A DNA stretch of 64,000 bases from an uncultured Ruminococcus sp. (lineage in GTDB: Bacteria > Bacillota > Clostridia > Oscillospirales > Acutalibacteraceae): contig CADBYC010000003.1 of NCBI GenBank assembly GCA_902798755.1, forward strand, positions 1 to 64,000, read 5' to 3'. Position numbers and translations under genes: made by a program. Positions 43,589 through 51,962 of the stretch are shown piece after piece; the stretch's first letter is position 1, and the number at the start of each line of letters is the position of its first letter. The notes under the pieces are model-generated. The model saw only the letters and a program-made list of their open reading frames with translations, searched no databases and had not been told where the DNA came from.

Positions 43589-43922
43589 ATGGAACAAGAC
43601 AAAAGATGTGCCATGCTGGACGCCGATTTTATCTCTAAACTATATGAAAGCAATCAGATGATAGTCCGCATACTCAGTATCGCTGATTTCAATTTTTGTC
43701 TATCATAAACAAACAGGCATTGAGTTGAGCAGACATAATCACCAAGCGCTTCAATGGTTGAACACAAATACCGACATAACTGTTTATTCGGATCGTGATC
43801 TGATTCAGCAAATGTTGGAACTATTCAATATATCTGCCTATACATATTATGCTGATATGCTGCGCAGAAGCTGTGACATTTTTTCTCAGGGCTTCTATAA
43901 TCAATACTATAATAAAATCATT
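43589..43922 (+). pseudogene. Frameshifted third gene of the Xre/ImmA unit (PIN-like)
   Basis: The ATG at 43589 opens MEQDKRCAMLDADFISKLYE and stops at 43708. The next frame continues at once with KQTGIELSRHNHQALQWLNT and runs to the terminator, so one indel near 43700 has broken a gene of about 110 codons. Asp11/Asp13 near the N-terminus are reminiscent of PIN-type nucleases that follow Xre/ImmA pairs, but this is a weak match. Confidence 0.6.
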
Positions 43923-43968
43923 AATAAATCCCTCGATAAAGATTTTTCTCTTTATCGAGGGATTTATT
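43923..43968 (+). terminator. Strong terminator of the Xre/ImmA unit
   Basis: Perfect 18-bp stem: AATAAATCCCTCGATAAA (43923-43940) with TTTATCGAGGGATTTATT (43951-43968). An open frame reading through it to 44135 is therefore spurious. Confidence 0.85.
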
Positions 43969-44022
43969 GTATGTCAACTCAAAGAACACATTTTTCGTCT
44001 TCGGAGGGTTTGCTGTTAATAC

Positions 44023-44135
44023 AACCTATCGGTCACATTAAGCCGATCCCCAAGGTGTACAAAGGAATCGACTCCGACCTTGCGCGGGATAATCTTGAAA
44101 ACGATATCCCCAACGCAAACTTGCAAGATTACTAA
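44023..44135 (+). pseudogene. Internally deleted copy of the 23224 small-protein gene
   Basis: The leader CCTATCGGTCACA-TAAGC matches 23192-23210, then the sequence jumps to the part equivalent to 23407-23499 (ending VYKGIDSDLARDNLENDIPN). The jump is at a 4-bp AAGC repeat present at both borders in the intact copy, so about 200 bp including the ATG were lost by short-homology deletion. Confidence 0.7.
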
Positions 44136-44161
44136 ATTATTACGGTTGCAATAATATTGTT

Positions 44162-44710
44162 TTACTGCATATCATCGTTTGTAAATACATATTCGCTGAC
44201 CTCGTCATCGATTTCTTCGCGGATGCACCAGAACGGACTGTAGGTGCCTCCGTCACCGTCTGCGAACACGCCGATCAGATGAACAGATAAATCGCTGTCA
44301 AGCAGTTCTGCCCAATACCGTTCGAATATCCGCCAGACTCCGTACCGATTCATCGTCCTATCCTGTTCCATCGCAATGCTCGGATGCTGACCGAGGGACA
44401 GACCAAAATGACCTGCGTCTCTATCCTTTGACCCTGCTTTACGGTACTCCGGATGAGATAGTCTGAGTGGTTTTGTGGGTGATACACGGCACAAATAGCA
44501 ATCAATAAACGCGATATTGCCCTGAATATCTGTGAGATAAAGATTTTGATCATATACATAGGCTGTTTCGCTTTGTAAGGCTGTGGGATCCACATGATCT
44601 TCAAGATTCATTCGCTTGATCTCTTTGATATCCAGATAATCCGGGACCAAGCGGCCTCTTTTCAAAACGAGCTCCACGCCCGGCTCCATGACGTCGTCAA
44701 ATATCAGCAT
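44162..44710 (-). CDS. Hypothetical partner of the Upf1-like helicase (182 aa)
   Basis: 182 residues, soluble, acidic at the C-terminus, no recognised domain. AGGAGGGAA precedes the ATG. It starts 26 bp after the helicase stop on the same strand, so the two form an operon. Its partnership with a nucleic-acid helicase next to other defence genes suggests a two-gene accessory system; the role is unknown. Confidence 0.75.
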   Translation of the reverse strand: MLIFDDVMEPGVELVLKRGRLVPDYLDIKEIKRMNLEDHVDPTALQSETAYVYDQNLYLTDIQGNIAFIDCYLCRVSPTKPLRLSHPEYRKAGSKDRDAGHFGLSLGQHPSIAMEQDRTMNRYGVWRIFERYWAELLDSDLSVHLIGVFADGDGGTYSPFWCIREEIDDEVSEYVFTNDDMQ

Positions 44711-44736
44711 AACACTTCCCTCCTAACTTACAGTGC

Positions 44737-47700
44737 CTAAAACCGGTTATCTTGAACATAACGGCATAGCAATCCCTTAGCAGAAGCAGAGCTGCCGTTT
44801 TGCAGGCAGTCAAAGCTGCCAAACACCCAGAACGCATCCTTTGCTCGAGAAACGGCAACATTCATTAATTCCGTATGGTTGTCAATGAAAAAACCGCTTT
44901 CATTTGCTCCGTATGTAGTGGAAAAGATAATAATATTTCGTTCTGCACCTTGAAACGTATGGACCGTACCGACGGTTACCGGAACCGTCTGAAAAGCAAA
45001 AGCCTTGCGCAGCTGCGTTCTGATCTCATTCGCCTGCGCCTTAAACGGAGTGATGACCGCTATGATATCTTCTTTTCTTATGTTTTTGTCGGTATTGCCG
45101 TAAGCGTCACACAGCTCTCCGAAATGAGTCGCGATCCATAGTGCGATCTCTTTCGCTTCTTTCACGTTCTTTCGGCTGGAACCGACCTTCTCGGAGTTCG
45201 GCGTCGGTATATCATGACAGCCGATGATCGGGTATTGCTTCATTTTTTCCGGACGTTTCGTGTCTTTTAACCCGCTGCCGCGCTTCGGTTCCAGCCTGTT
45301 CTGATACACCAAATCATTGCAGTATCGGATGATCTCATCGTAACACCGTCGATGCTCGCTGAGAAACAGTCCTTTATAAGTATTGCCTTTATATGCTTTG
45401 CTATAGGGACAAGCTCCGAGCGCAAGCTTCATTACACTGGACTGTGAGGCATTTAATCCGCGTTTCTCCAGTAAAGAAAAATCCTCTTGTTGCTGAATCA
45501 CACCGCAGTCCAAAGCGAGCGCCATATCCAATTGACGGCATAACCCCCATACCGGCGGGATCTGAAACTCATCCCCAACCACGATCGCTTTCTTTGCCAG
45601 CGCAAATGACGCCGCAGCAACCTCCGGTGATGTTTGTCCCGCCTCATCAACGATCAACAAATCGATATAGTTCATCAAATAACGATCGTTATACATTTTC
45701 ATTTTTGACGGCAGCATATAGAATGTCATTACAAAACACGGTGACAGCATTGACAATTGGCGATACTTTTTTGTCAACACCGGATAGGTCGTCTTCCAAA
45801 TATCTGTCTCTTTGATCGGCTCCTCTTCCAGCCAAACACATTCATAATAATGAATCGCCAGCCAAAACGACCGCCACCTTAAAGAAACATCTAAATACTC
45901 GTTTATTTCTTTAGTTGTTGATTCACTGATGAAAGCGTTGATTGATACTTCTTTCCCATCTTTTTTAGGATGAACGCATCCTGACGCTTCGATTATCTCA
46001 TTGCCGATCATAACAGCTTCGTTCAACAAAGATTCCGTTTCCTTTGCTCGATCATTAAGCCCTTTGATCTGAACGTCAAAGTTTAAACTCTTTTCTTGTA
46101 ATTCTTTGATCCGACTGTCTGTAGCTTGGATTCGGTTTTGATAAAAGGCCAACATATCCTTTGTTGTATGCGCTGACGAAGCTTCTGTGATTTCGCTCTC
46201 CGTTTTAAACGCCTGCGTCCAGCGGATGATCTTTCTGTTAAAAGATGGGACAAAACCGAACATACGGATATACCAGGAAACCTGCGATTGAAAACTCTTC
46301 TCCCACTCTTCCATGCGCAGGCACAGGCTCTGTCGCTTATTCAAAGCCGCTACCCGGAGAGCGTCGATCTCCTGCTTTTTATTCTCAATAGCATGTATTT
46401 CCTGAGCGTTCTGATAAAGATAGTCCTTTACGAAAAGACCGTTTGTCGCTCTCATAATATCGGCGTGCTTGTTGAGAAAACGACGTTTCAAGCTTTCACT
46501 CTTAGTCAGCTCGTGATAAACCGCATCCCTGCATTCTGCAATATCAGTCAAACAATGTCCGAAAAATGCTTCACAACAACATAGCATCTTCTCCTTTGAC
46601 TCTTTTCGAACATCTTCCTGATTTATTGTATTGATCATATCAGTATCAATCTGATACTTCTTCGATTGTCCTTTTTTAGAAGAGGAAGGGAAATAGGTTG
46701 CCAAGCTGTCGGCCGCCGTGACCCATCTTAATTCCAGACCGGATGGATCGGTAGACCTTGGCTGAGAAAAGGAATCGATTATATTTGTTACAGCCTGATT
46801 ATTGGTTGATGACGCAACGATGATCGGCGCCTCTGCTTTCATTAATGCGCGCTTTGTGACACAATCCGCGACAACAGATTGTAAAAGCGTTGTTTTACCT
46901 GTTCCCGGAGGTCCGCTGACAGCCAGTATCTCTCCGTCTGCTAAAAGATTCAAATGATCAAGCGATTCGCGCTGCGACTCCGCCAGAGGATAGCGGTTGC
47001 CCATTTGACCGGAATGATTCAACATTGCTTTCAGCGGATCATCTGTCAGCGGGCGACCAGTCGCCTCACCAAGAGCTGTAAAACGTCTATATAAGGGCAG
47101 CTCATTTATACTATGTTGAGTCAGAATAGCGTCATAGAGTTTTAGAATATGCTGAGAAGCAACAACGGTAGTGTCATTGATCATGTAACATCTCTTATCA
47201 AACTTAAGCACAGCGTCATTTGGGACTGCCAAGCTTGAGATATCCTCATGAGTCACCGTTTGATACATTAAACAGATATAGTCCCAATAATCGTTCCAAC
47301 TCTCGATTTTTCGGCGTTCCGCCGCTGTTTGTGAAAGAAAAACGTCTACATCCTCTGCTTTACCGATACTCAACTCCGCCTCTATCATCGGTTCCATATA
47401 TTCTCTTACAAACCACGGGAGTTTTCCCTCGTTTTTGGCAAGGATTCCTCCTTCACAGAGCTTTGCGGGAACAAAGAATACGCAAGTCAACTCTCTCGGC
47501 TTCTGCGAATCGCTAACACCTTCTTCATAAGGAGATAACAAGTTCTTTAATGCAATCAGTATTTCATATTCTCTTGTGGGGAGTTCCTTATCAGACCGGT
47601 GTTTTTCGCTGTCCTTCAACAGTTTTTCATAGTAATCTTCAAAGCCTTCTCCGGTTGCGATATGATTCATATCGGTAATAAGCAGTGAATCGTCATTCAG

Positions 47701-47760
47701 TTCTATGCTCTGACTTGATTGAGCTGCTAACGCCTTTCGCAAATATTTGGTTACCTTCAT
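44737..47760 (-). CDS. Superfamily 1 Upf1-like helicase (1007 aa)
   Basis: Walker A GPPGTGKTTLLQSVV near residue 285, the Upf1-type Walker B DEAGQTSPE, motif III VVGDEFQIPPV, motif V VGTVHTFQGAERNIIIFS and motif VI NVAVSRAKD. A helical insertion of about 250 residues, partly coiled-coil, separates the first two motifs. A non-helicase N-terminal 250 residues precede them. Such large bacterial Upf1-like helicases occur in defence systems. GAGGG precedes the ATG. Confidence 0.92.
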   Translation of the reverse strand: MKVTKYLRKALAAQSSQSIELNDDSLLITDMNHIATGEGFEDYYEKLLKDSEKHRSDKELPTREYEILIALKNLLSPYEEGVSDSQKPRELTCVFFVPAKLCEGGILAKNEGKLPWFVREYMEPMIEAELSIGKAEDVDVFLSQTAAERRKIESWNDYWDYICLMYQTVTHEDISSLAVPNDAVLKFDKRCYMINDTTVVASQHILKLYDAILTQHSINELPLYRRFTALGEATGRPLTDDPLKAMLNHSGQMGNRYPLAESQRESLDHLNLLADGEILAVSGPPGTGKTTLLQSVVADCVTKRALMKAEAPIIVASSTNNQAVTNIIDSFSQPRSTDPSGLELRWVTAADSLATYFPSSSKKGQSKKYQIDTDMINTINQEDVRKESKEKMLCCCEAFFGHCLTDIAECRDAVYHELTKSESLKRRFLNKHADIMRATNGLFVKDYLYQNAQEIHAIENKKQEIDALRVAALNKRQSLCLRMEEWEKSFQSQVSWYIRMFGFVPSFNRKIIRWTQAFKTESEITEASSAHTTKDMLAFYQNRIQATDSRIKELQEKSLNFDVQIKGLNDRAKETESLLNEAVMIGNEIIEASGCVHPKKDGKEVSINAFISESTTKEINEYLDVSLRWRSFWLAIHYYECVWLEEEPIKETDIWKTTYPVLTKKYRQLSMLSPCFVMTFYMLPSKMKMYNDRYLMNYIDLLIVDEAGQTSPEVAAASFALAKKAIVVGDEFQIPPVWGLCRQLDMALALDCGVIQQQEDFSLLEKRGLNASQSSVMKLALGACPYSKAYKGNTYKGLFLSEHRRCYDEIIRYCNDLVYQNRLEPKRGSGLKDTKRPEKMKQYPIIGCHDIPTPNSEKVGSSRKNVKEAKEIALWIATHFGELCDAYGNTDKNIRKEDIIAVITPFKAQANEIRTQLRKAFAFQTVPVTVGTVHTFQGAERNIIIFSTTYGANESGFFIDNHTELMNVAVSRAKDAFWVFGSFDCLQNGSSASAKGLLCRYVQDNRF

Positions 47761-48302
47761 AATTTCCCTCGCTCTTTTTCGTCCCTATTATCAAATTGTG
47801 TCAATTGTTGCCAGATTGCACTTCTTCTAATCAATATAAATCAATTAATAATCTTTATTGCGGTTGAAAGTATTATCGCTTTGACTGAACGCAAAAAGCA
47901 GCATACAGCGGAGCAGATTTTATGTCGTTCTCAAAACCGAATTTCTATGCGGAGATTCTGACTGAATATGCGGGCTCAAAGAGCCGAACATATTCCCTAA
48001 GGCTCTTTGAATCGACATGCTCCCCGCTCTTCACTTCAGCAGGAATCAGTTCTCCGTTTACAAGCGATATATTATAACTCGTTTTAGAAAATGATGCAAA
48101 ATATTGCGCATAACCAGCATTAATTTCTTAAATAAATCTAGATGACTTTGCATTATATTCTACTCTATCACTTGCTTCTTTATTTCTAATACTATTCATA
48201 CTCGTTCTATCTTTCCATAAAAATTATTACTAATCTGCCATCACCGCTGCACTTGTTTGAAAACCCTTTCCATAGTACACAAAAACAAAGAATCCGGAAC
48301 AA
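47761..48302. other. Intergenic region with a pseudogene scrap
   Basis: 542 bp. Besides the DUF4143 remnant at 47873-48105 only AT-rich sequence is seen. Confidence 0.6.
47873..48105 (-). pseudogene. Remnant of a DUF4143-ATPase C-terminus
   Basis: The minus strand reads KTSYNISLVNGELIPAEVKS, GEHVDSKSLREYVRLF, then EPAYSVRISA, a stop (TAG), and KFGFENDIKSAPLYAAFCVQ to TAA. This is the PD-(D/E)XK-like end (E.K motif AEVKSG) common in DUF4143 ATPases. The rest of the gene is gone. Confidence 0.7.
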
Positions 48303-49589
48303 TCAGTTCTTTAACGCTGTTATCGGTACTACGAATACTCCATCAGGACGTCGGTAAGCAGCTGTTGCCATTCCGCAAATCACACATAATACCTTAGGAG
48401 GTACCCCTTTGGGATCTTTAGCGATATCGTTCTCGATTTTGATCAAATTAGCTGCTGCATCATCGATCTGATTAGCGCCGAGCTTGATTTCAAAGGCACA
48501 CCAGTTCCCGTCACTCAGTTCAATTACTGTGTCGATCTCGCGACTCTGATAGTCCTGATAGTGAAATGCTTTTGCACCAAAAGTTTCTGCATAGATCCTC
48601 AGATCTCTTTCACACAGTGCTTCAAATAAAAAACCAAATGTGTGCAGATCATTCAAAAGCCGCTCTTGATTGGCATTTAACAGCGCACAAGCAAGAGCAG
48701 GATCACAAAAATGTCTTTTCTCTGCTTGCTTAACTCTGACAGAAGAACGAATATTTTCCGAGAAAGGCAAGAGATTATCCGTCAGAAACAATCGATCAAA
48801 CACATCCAAGTAGGTTGCGATCGTATCCCTGTCGATTATCTCATCATCTGTTTCCTGAATATCTCTCAATAAACGACTATTCGTTGCTGTTGTACTTTCG
48901 TTACGGGCAAGCGATCTTAACAACAACCTTATTTTATGCTTGTTATACTTTGTACTATCCAACCTTTGAATATCGTCATCTAGTATCGCGCTGATATACG
49001 ACTTCGGCAGTATATCAGCATTTTCTCTGCTGACATCGATATTCCCGGGCCATCCGCCTCTAACCACATAGTATATCAGTTGCTTAATATCTACATCACC
49101 TGTTAAGCACGGAGAAAGTTCTCCTCGACAAAGCGCTTCAAGCGATACCTGACCGGAAGAATCCCCCGACTCATACAGTGACATCGTACGCATACGCAAT
49201 TTGCTGATTCTTCCTGCACCGCTGTGTAAAATACCTTTCCTTTTCGGTGTAGATGAGCCGGTCAGTATAAATTGAGCGCTTTTCGCTCTCTGATCGACAG
49301 CATATCGTACTGCATCCCAAATCGATGGAACCTCTTGCCATTCATCGATCAGGCGAGGTGTCGCTCCTTCCAAAATGGTTGCCGGAGCTATCTCCGCCAG
49401 TTGTCTGTTTTGAAAGTTATTTGCAGGGTCCCCAATCAGATATTCACTGTTACAGTGATAGGAAGATGTCCACGTCTTCCCGCACCATTTCGGCCCTTCT
49501 ACACAAACAGCTCCAACGGCAGTCAAATATTGTTCTACGCGAGAGTCGATCATTCTGGGCTTATACTTTTCCTTGTTTGCAATGCTCAT
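48303..49589 (-). CDS. AAA ATPase with DUF4143 domain
   Basis: About 428 residues. Walker A EGPKWCGKTWTS, Walker B RLIDEWQEVP, sensor ILTGSSTP, and the C-terminal DUF4143/PD-(D/E)XK region (SREIDTVIELSDGNWCAFEI, then KLG). I chose ATG 49589 with GAGG 8 bases upstream over a longer frame to 49631. Second intact DUF4143 ATPase in the window. Confidence 0.9.
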   Translation of the reverse strand: MSIANKEKYKPRMIDSRVEQYLTAVGAVCVEGPKWCGKTWTSSYHCNSEYLIGDPANNFQNRQLAEIAPATILEGATPRLIDEWQEVPSIWDAVRYAVDQRAKSAQFILTGSSTPKRKGILHSGAGRISKLRMRTMSLYESGDSSGQVSLEALCRGELSPCLTGDVDIKQLIYYVVRGGWPGNIDVSRENADILPKSYISAILDDDIQRLDSTKYNKHKIRLLLRSLARNESTTATNSRLLRDIQETDDEIIDRDTIATYLDVFDRLFLTDNLLPFSENIRSSVRVKQAEKRHFCDPALACALLNANQERLLNDLHTFGFLFEALCERDLRIYAETFGAKAFHYQDYQSREIDTVIELSDGNWCAFEIKLGANQIDDAAANLIKIENDIAKDPKGVPPKVLCVICGMATAAYRRPDGVFVVPITALKN

Positions 49590-49869
49590 AGTTAACCTCA
49601 CATTTGTCATACTGTTAACATTATACTTCATTCCGCAGAATTAATCAATAAAATTACGCAAAATTATTTGAAAATATTCCGCAAGATTTCCATATTATAT
49701 TCCTCATCATTTTAATAACAAAACACACATCGTGTATTGTGTTTTCTCTTTTAATAAATCGAACAATTTATTACAATCTAAATATATTTGAATTTCATTA
49801 ATCTGGATTCGCATTGCATATTAGCAGAAAAGCCGACAGGATACCCCATCGACTTTTTCATGATCGTTA
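49590..49869. other. Intergenic stretch with terminator
   Basis: 280 AT-rich bp. The hairpin AAAGCCGACAGG...CCATCGACTTTTT (49828-49857) terminates the gene at 49870. The segment 49795-49920 is duplicated at 54125-54260. Confidence 0.5.
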
Positions 49870-50106
49870 TTATTTTGCGTTTGGAATCGCCAACAACTCC
49901 CGAGCTCTTTTTTTGATATGATATTCGATCGCCTGCAAGCGCCCCTCGGGCAGATTGATCGACGGGTGTCTGGTAAAGGTGAAATTCACCAACCGTCTCA
50001 GCTGTGTCTTTTGTTTACTTCCCATGATCGCTCTGCATACATCCTCAAAGGAAATACAATAAGGCGTAGTCCTTGTCTTAGCGTACGCATCGAGGTCATC
50101 CGGCAT
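49870..50106 (-). CDS. Small hypothetical protein (78 aa)
   Basis: Starts MPDDLDAYAKTRTTPYC at ATG 50106 with GAGGTG 6 bases upstream. Basic, helical, no domain recognised. Its 3' part and terminator are duplicated in decayed form at 54125-54260, so it belongs to a sequence that has moved or duplicated locally. Confidence 0.65.
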   Translation of the reverse strand: MPDDLDAYAKTRTTPYCISFEDVCRAIMGSKQKTQLRRLVNFTFTRHPSINLPEGRLQAIEYHIKKRARELLAIPNAK

Positions 50107-50289
50107 AGCAATCACCTCGTTTCATGATGTTATCATATTTGATAATACTTGTCTATACTGTCAATGTGCTATGAATGCTATCAGTCACTTTTCCTTCTAT
50201 CTGATTCTCTATCGGAATCAATCATCGCAAACTGTAAAATGACCGGTTTTTATCATGTTGCTCGGTGAGACAGCGCCTTGCTGTCATCA

Positions 50290-51639
50290 TCACAGCAAGC
50301 CCTCACTGTCATTCGGTTTTAAGAACATCACATAGTAAATCGGCAGATAGTATATTTTTTCTTTTTGGGATATTTCTCTGGTATTTGAGAATACAATTGC
50401 CTTTCGGATATTATAATCTTCGTTGGAGAGCAACGCATTCAAAGCGCTGTGGACTTGATAATCCTTCCCGGATTTTACCTCGATAGGCAGTAACGATAAA
50501 GCATCATAATCATCGACGACATAATCGATTTCGCCCTTCTTGCGATTGTCGTAGTAGCGCAAATCAAATCCATGAGCGCGTAATTCCTGTGCCACAACAG
50601 ATTCATATACCGTGCCGAGGTTGATGCTTTTCTCATTATCCAGCACCGCGCGGATATTGTATCGATACAAAATGTTTGTCAACAAACCGACGTCGTTCAA
50701 ATAGAGCTTGAGTAAGTTTTTATTCTCGGACTCGATCAGTGGAAATTTTGGATTGGAAACCGCCTTAACATCTAATGCCACGCCTGCGGAGATCAGATAT
50801 TCAAACTCATCCTGATAATCCGTATAGCGCTTGCCTTTCTTATCCTCGATATCCTTGAACACAACACGCTTTTTCTTGTTTTCCAGATTTAATGGAATCA
50901 TTTCATAAATACGTTGAATTTTCAGTTTTCGGTAATTCTCTTCCTCATACTTTGCTGCGTCAGCGACATAAAAGTCATGAATGTCACTTTGGATCGCTCG
51001 GACATTGGCAATGTTTTTACTTTCGAGGAAGCTGTTGACCGAATCAGGCAAGCCGCCTATCAACAGATATTTCTTGAATAGATCCAGAACACGATTGTGA
51101 GTATTCTCGTCCAAACTCTCATTTGCCAGATACTTTTTTCTCAGAATCTCGATCGCCGTAGCGTTGAATCCATTGGCAATCAAGAATTCTTCAAAATCCA
51201 GCGGGTACATCCTTTTTCGCAGAATACTGCCGATCGGGATAGACGTAGTCTTTTTCAGCGATACGCCCAACATAGAACCACTCGCAATATAGTTATAGCG
51301 ATTATCCGCACGCAGGAATTTGAGCAACGTAAGGAGCTGAGGATACTGCTGGATCTCATCGAGGAAAATCAGCGTATTTTCCTTCTCTTTCATCCTTTCT
51401 CCCGCGATCATGCTGACCTGAAGATAAAAGTCGTCGACCGTCCTAACGTTTTCAAACAGACGGTCGCCTTCATAATCCTCGACAAAGTTCAGCTCGATAT
51501 AATTCTCAAAGAGCTTCTTGCCGACATGATTGATGATAAAAGTCTTTCCGATCTGACGTGCGCCGTCAATCACTAATATCTTGTCGGAATCAGAGCGCAA
51601 ATGAGTCTCGATAAATGCTTCGATTTTGCGATATAACAT
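50290..51639 (-). CDS. AAA ATPase with DUF4143 domain
   Basis: About 449 residues. Walker A DGARQIGKTFII, Walker B TLIFLDEIQQYP, sensor ASGSMLGVS, and DUF4143 C-terminus with the nuclease-like motif (KKGEIDYVV...PIEVKSGKDYQVH). ATG 51639 is preferred over an upstream in-frame start because it begins the family-typical MLYRKIE; the ribosome site is weak. Third intact paralogue in the window. Confidence 0.9.
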   Translation of the reverse strand: MLYRKIEAFIETHLRSDSDKILVIDGARQIGKTFIINHVGKKLFENYIELNFVEDYEGDRLFENVRTVDDFYLQVSMIAGERMKEKENTLIFLDEIQQYPQLLTLLKFLRADNRYNYIASGSMLGVSLKKTTSIPIGSILRKRMYPLDFEEFLIANGFNATAIEILRKKYLANESLDENTHNRVLDLFKKYLLIGGLPDSVNSFLESKNIANVRAIQSDIHDFYVADAAKYEEENYRKLKIQRIYEMIPLNLENKKKRVVFKDIEDKKGKRYTDYQDEFEYLISAGVALDVKAVSNPKFPLIESENKNLLKLYLNDVGLLTNILYRYNIRAVLDNEKSINLGTVYESVVAQELRAHGFDLRYYDNRKKGEIDYVVDDYDALSLLPIEVKSGKDYQVHSALNALLSNEDYNIRKAIVFSNTREISQKEKIYYLPIYYVMFLKPNDSEGLL

Positions 51640-51752
51640 GGCAATCACACTTTTCAATATATTTTTGAGGTATTATACTACACTTTTCAATATAAATGAT
51701 ACCCTAAAAAATACACTTTGTCAACAAGGCTGTTTAATTTATTGTCATTGAA

Positions 51753-51789
51753 AATCCCGAATTGTTCCCAACTTGACAACAGCAGGTGC
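51753..51789. repeat. Dispersed 37-bp repeat, copy 2
   Basis: Identical over 37 bp to 55177-55213 (contains CCCGAATTGTTCCCAACTTG followed by ACAACAGCAGGTGC), and partly shared with 40438-40462. Probably the end of a lost mobile element. Confidence 0.65.
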
Positions 51790-51856
51790 TCTTGTTGTCC
51801 CAATATTTTCCATTTTCTCTGTATTTTATGTGTTCAAGATAATAATCCATACAAAA

Positions 51857-51893
51857 GTACTGCTCAGAAAACGATATGATAATCAAAGAAACC
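51857..51893. repeat. Second dispersed repeat, copy 1
   Basis: ACTGCTCAGAAAACGATATG followed by TAATCAAAGAAA also occurs at 54047-54081 with one change. Confidence 0.6.
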
Positions 51894-51962
51894 TGAAATT
51901 ATAACCACTCCAAAAAATCTCAAATGATTATTCTTCTATATACCCAATGAATAATATCAGAC

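Larger units (their letters stand above)
51640..51962. other. Intergenic region with two dispersed repeats
   Basis: 323 bp. Contains the 37-bp repeat (51753-51789) and a second repeat (51857-51893). No gene seen. Confidence 0.6.

Noticed and set aside
43725-44135. 136-codon plus-strand frame as an intact gene
   Set aside because: Its middle is an 18-bp terminator stem; the left part belongs to a frameshifted gene and the right part to a deleted copy of another gene.
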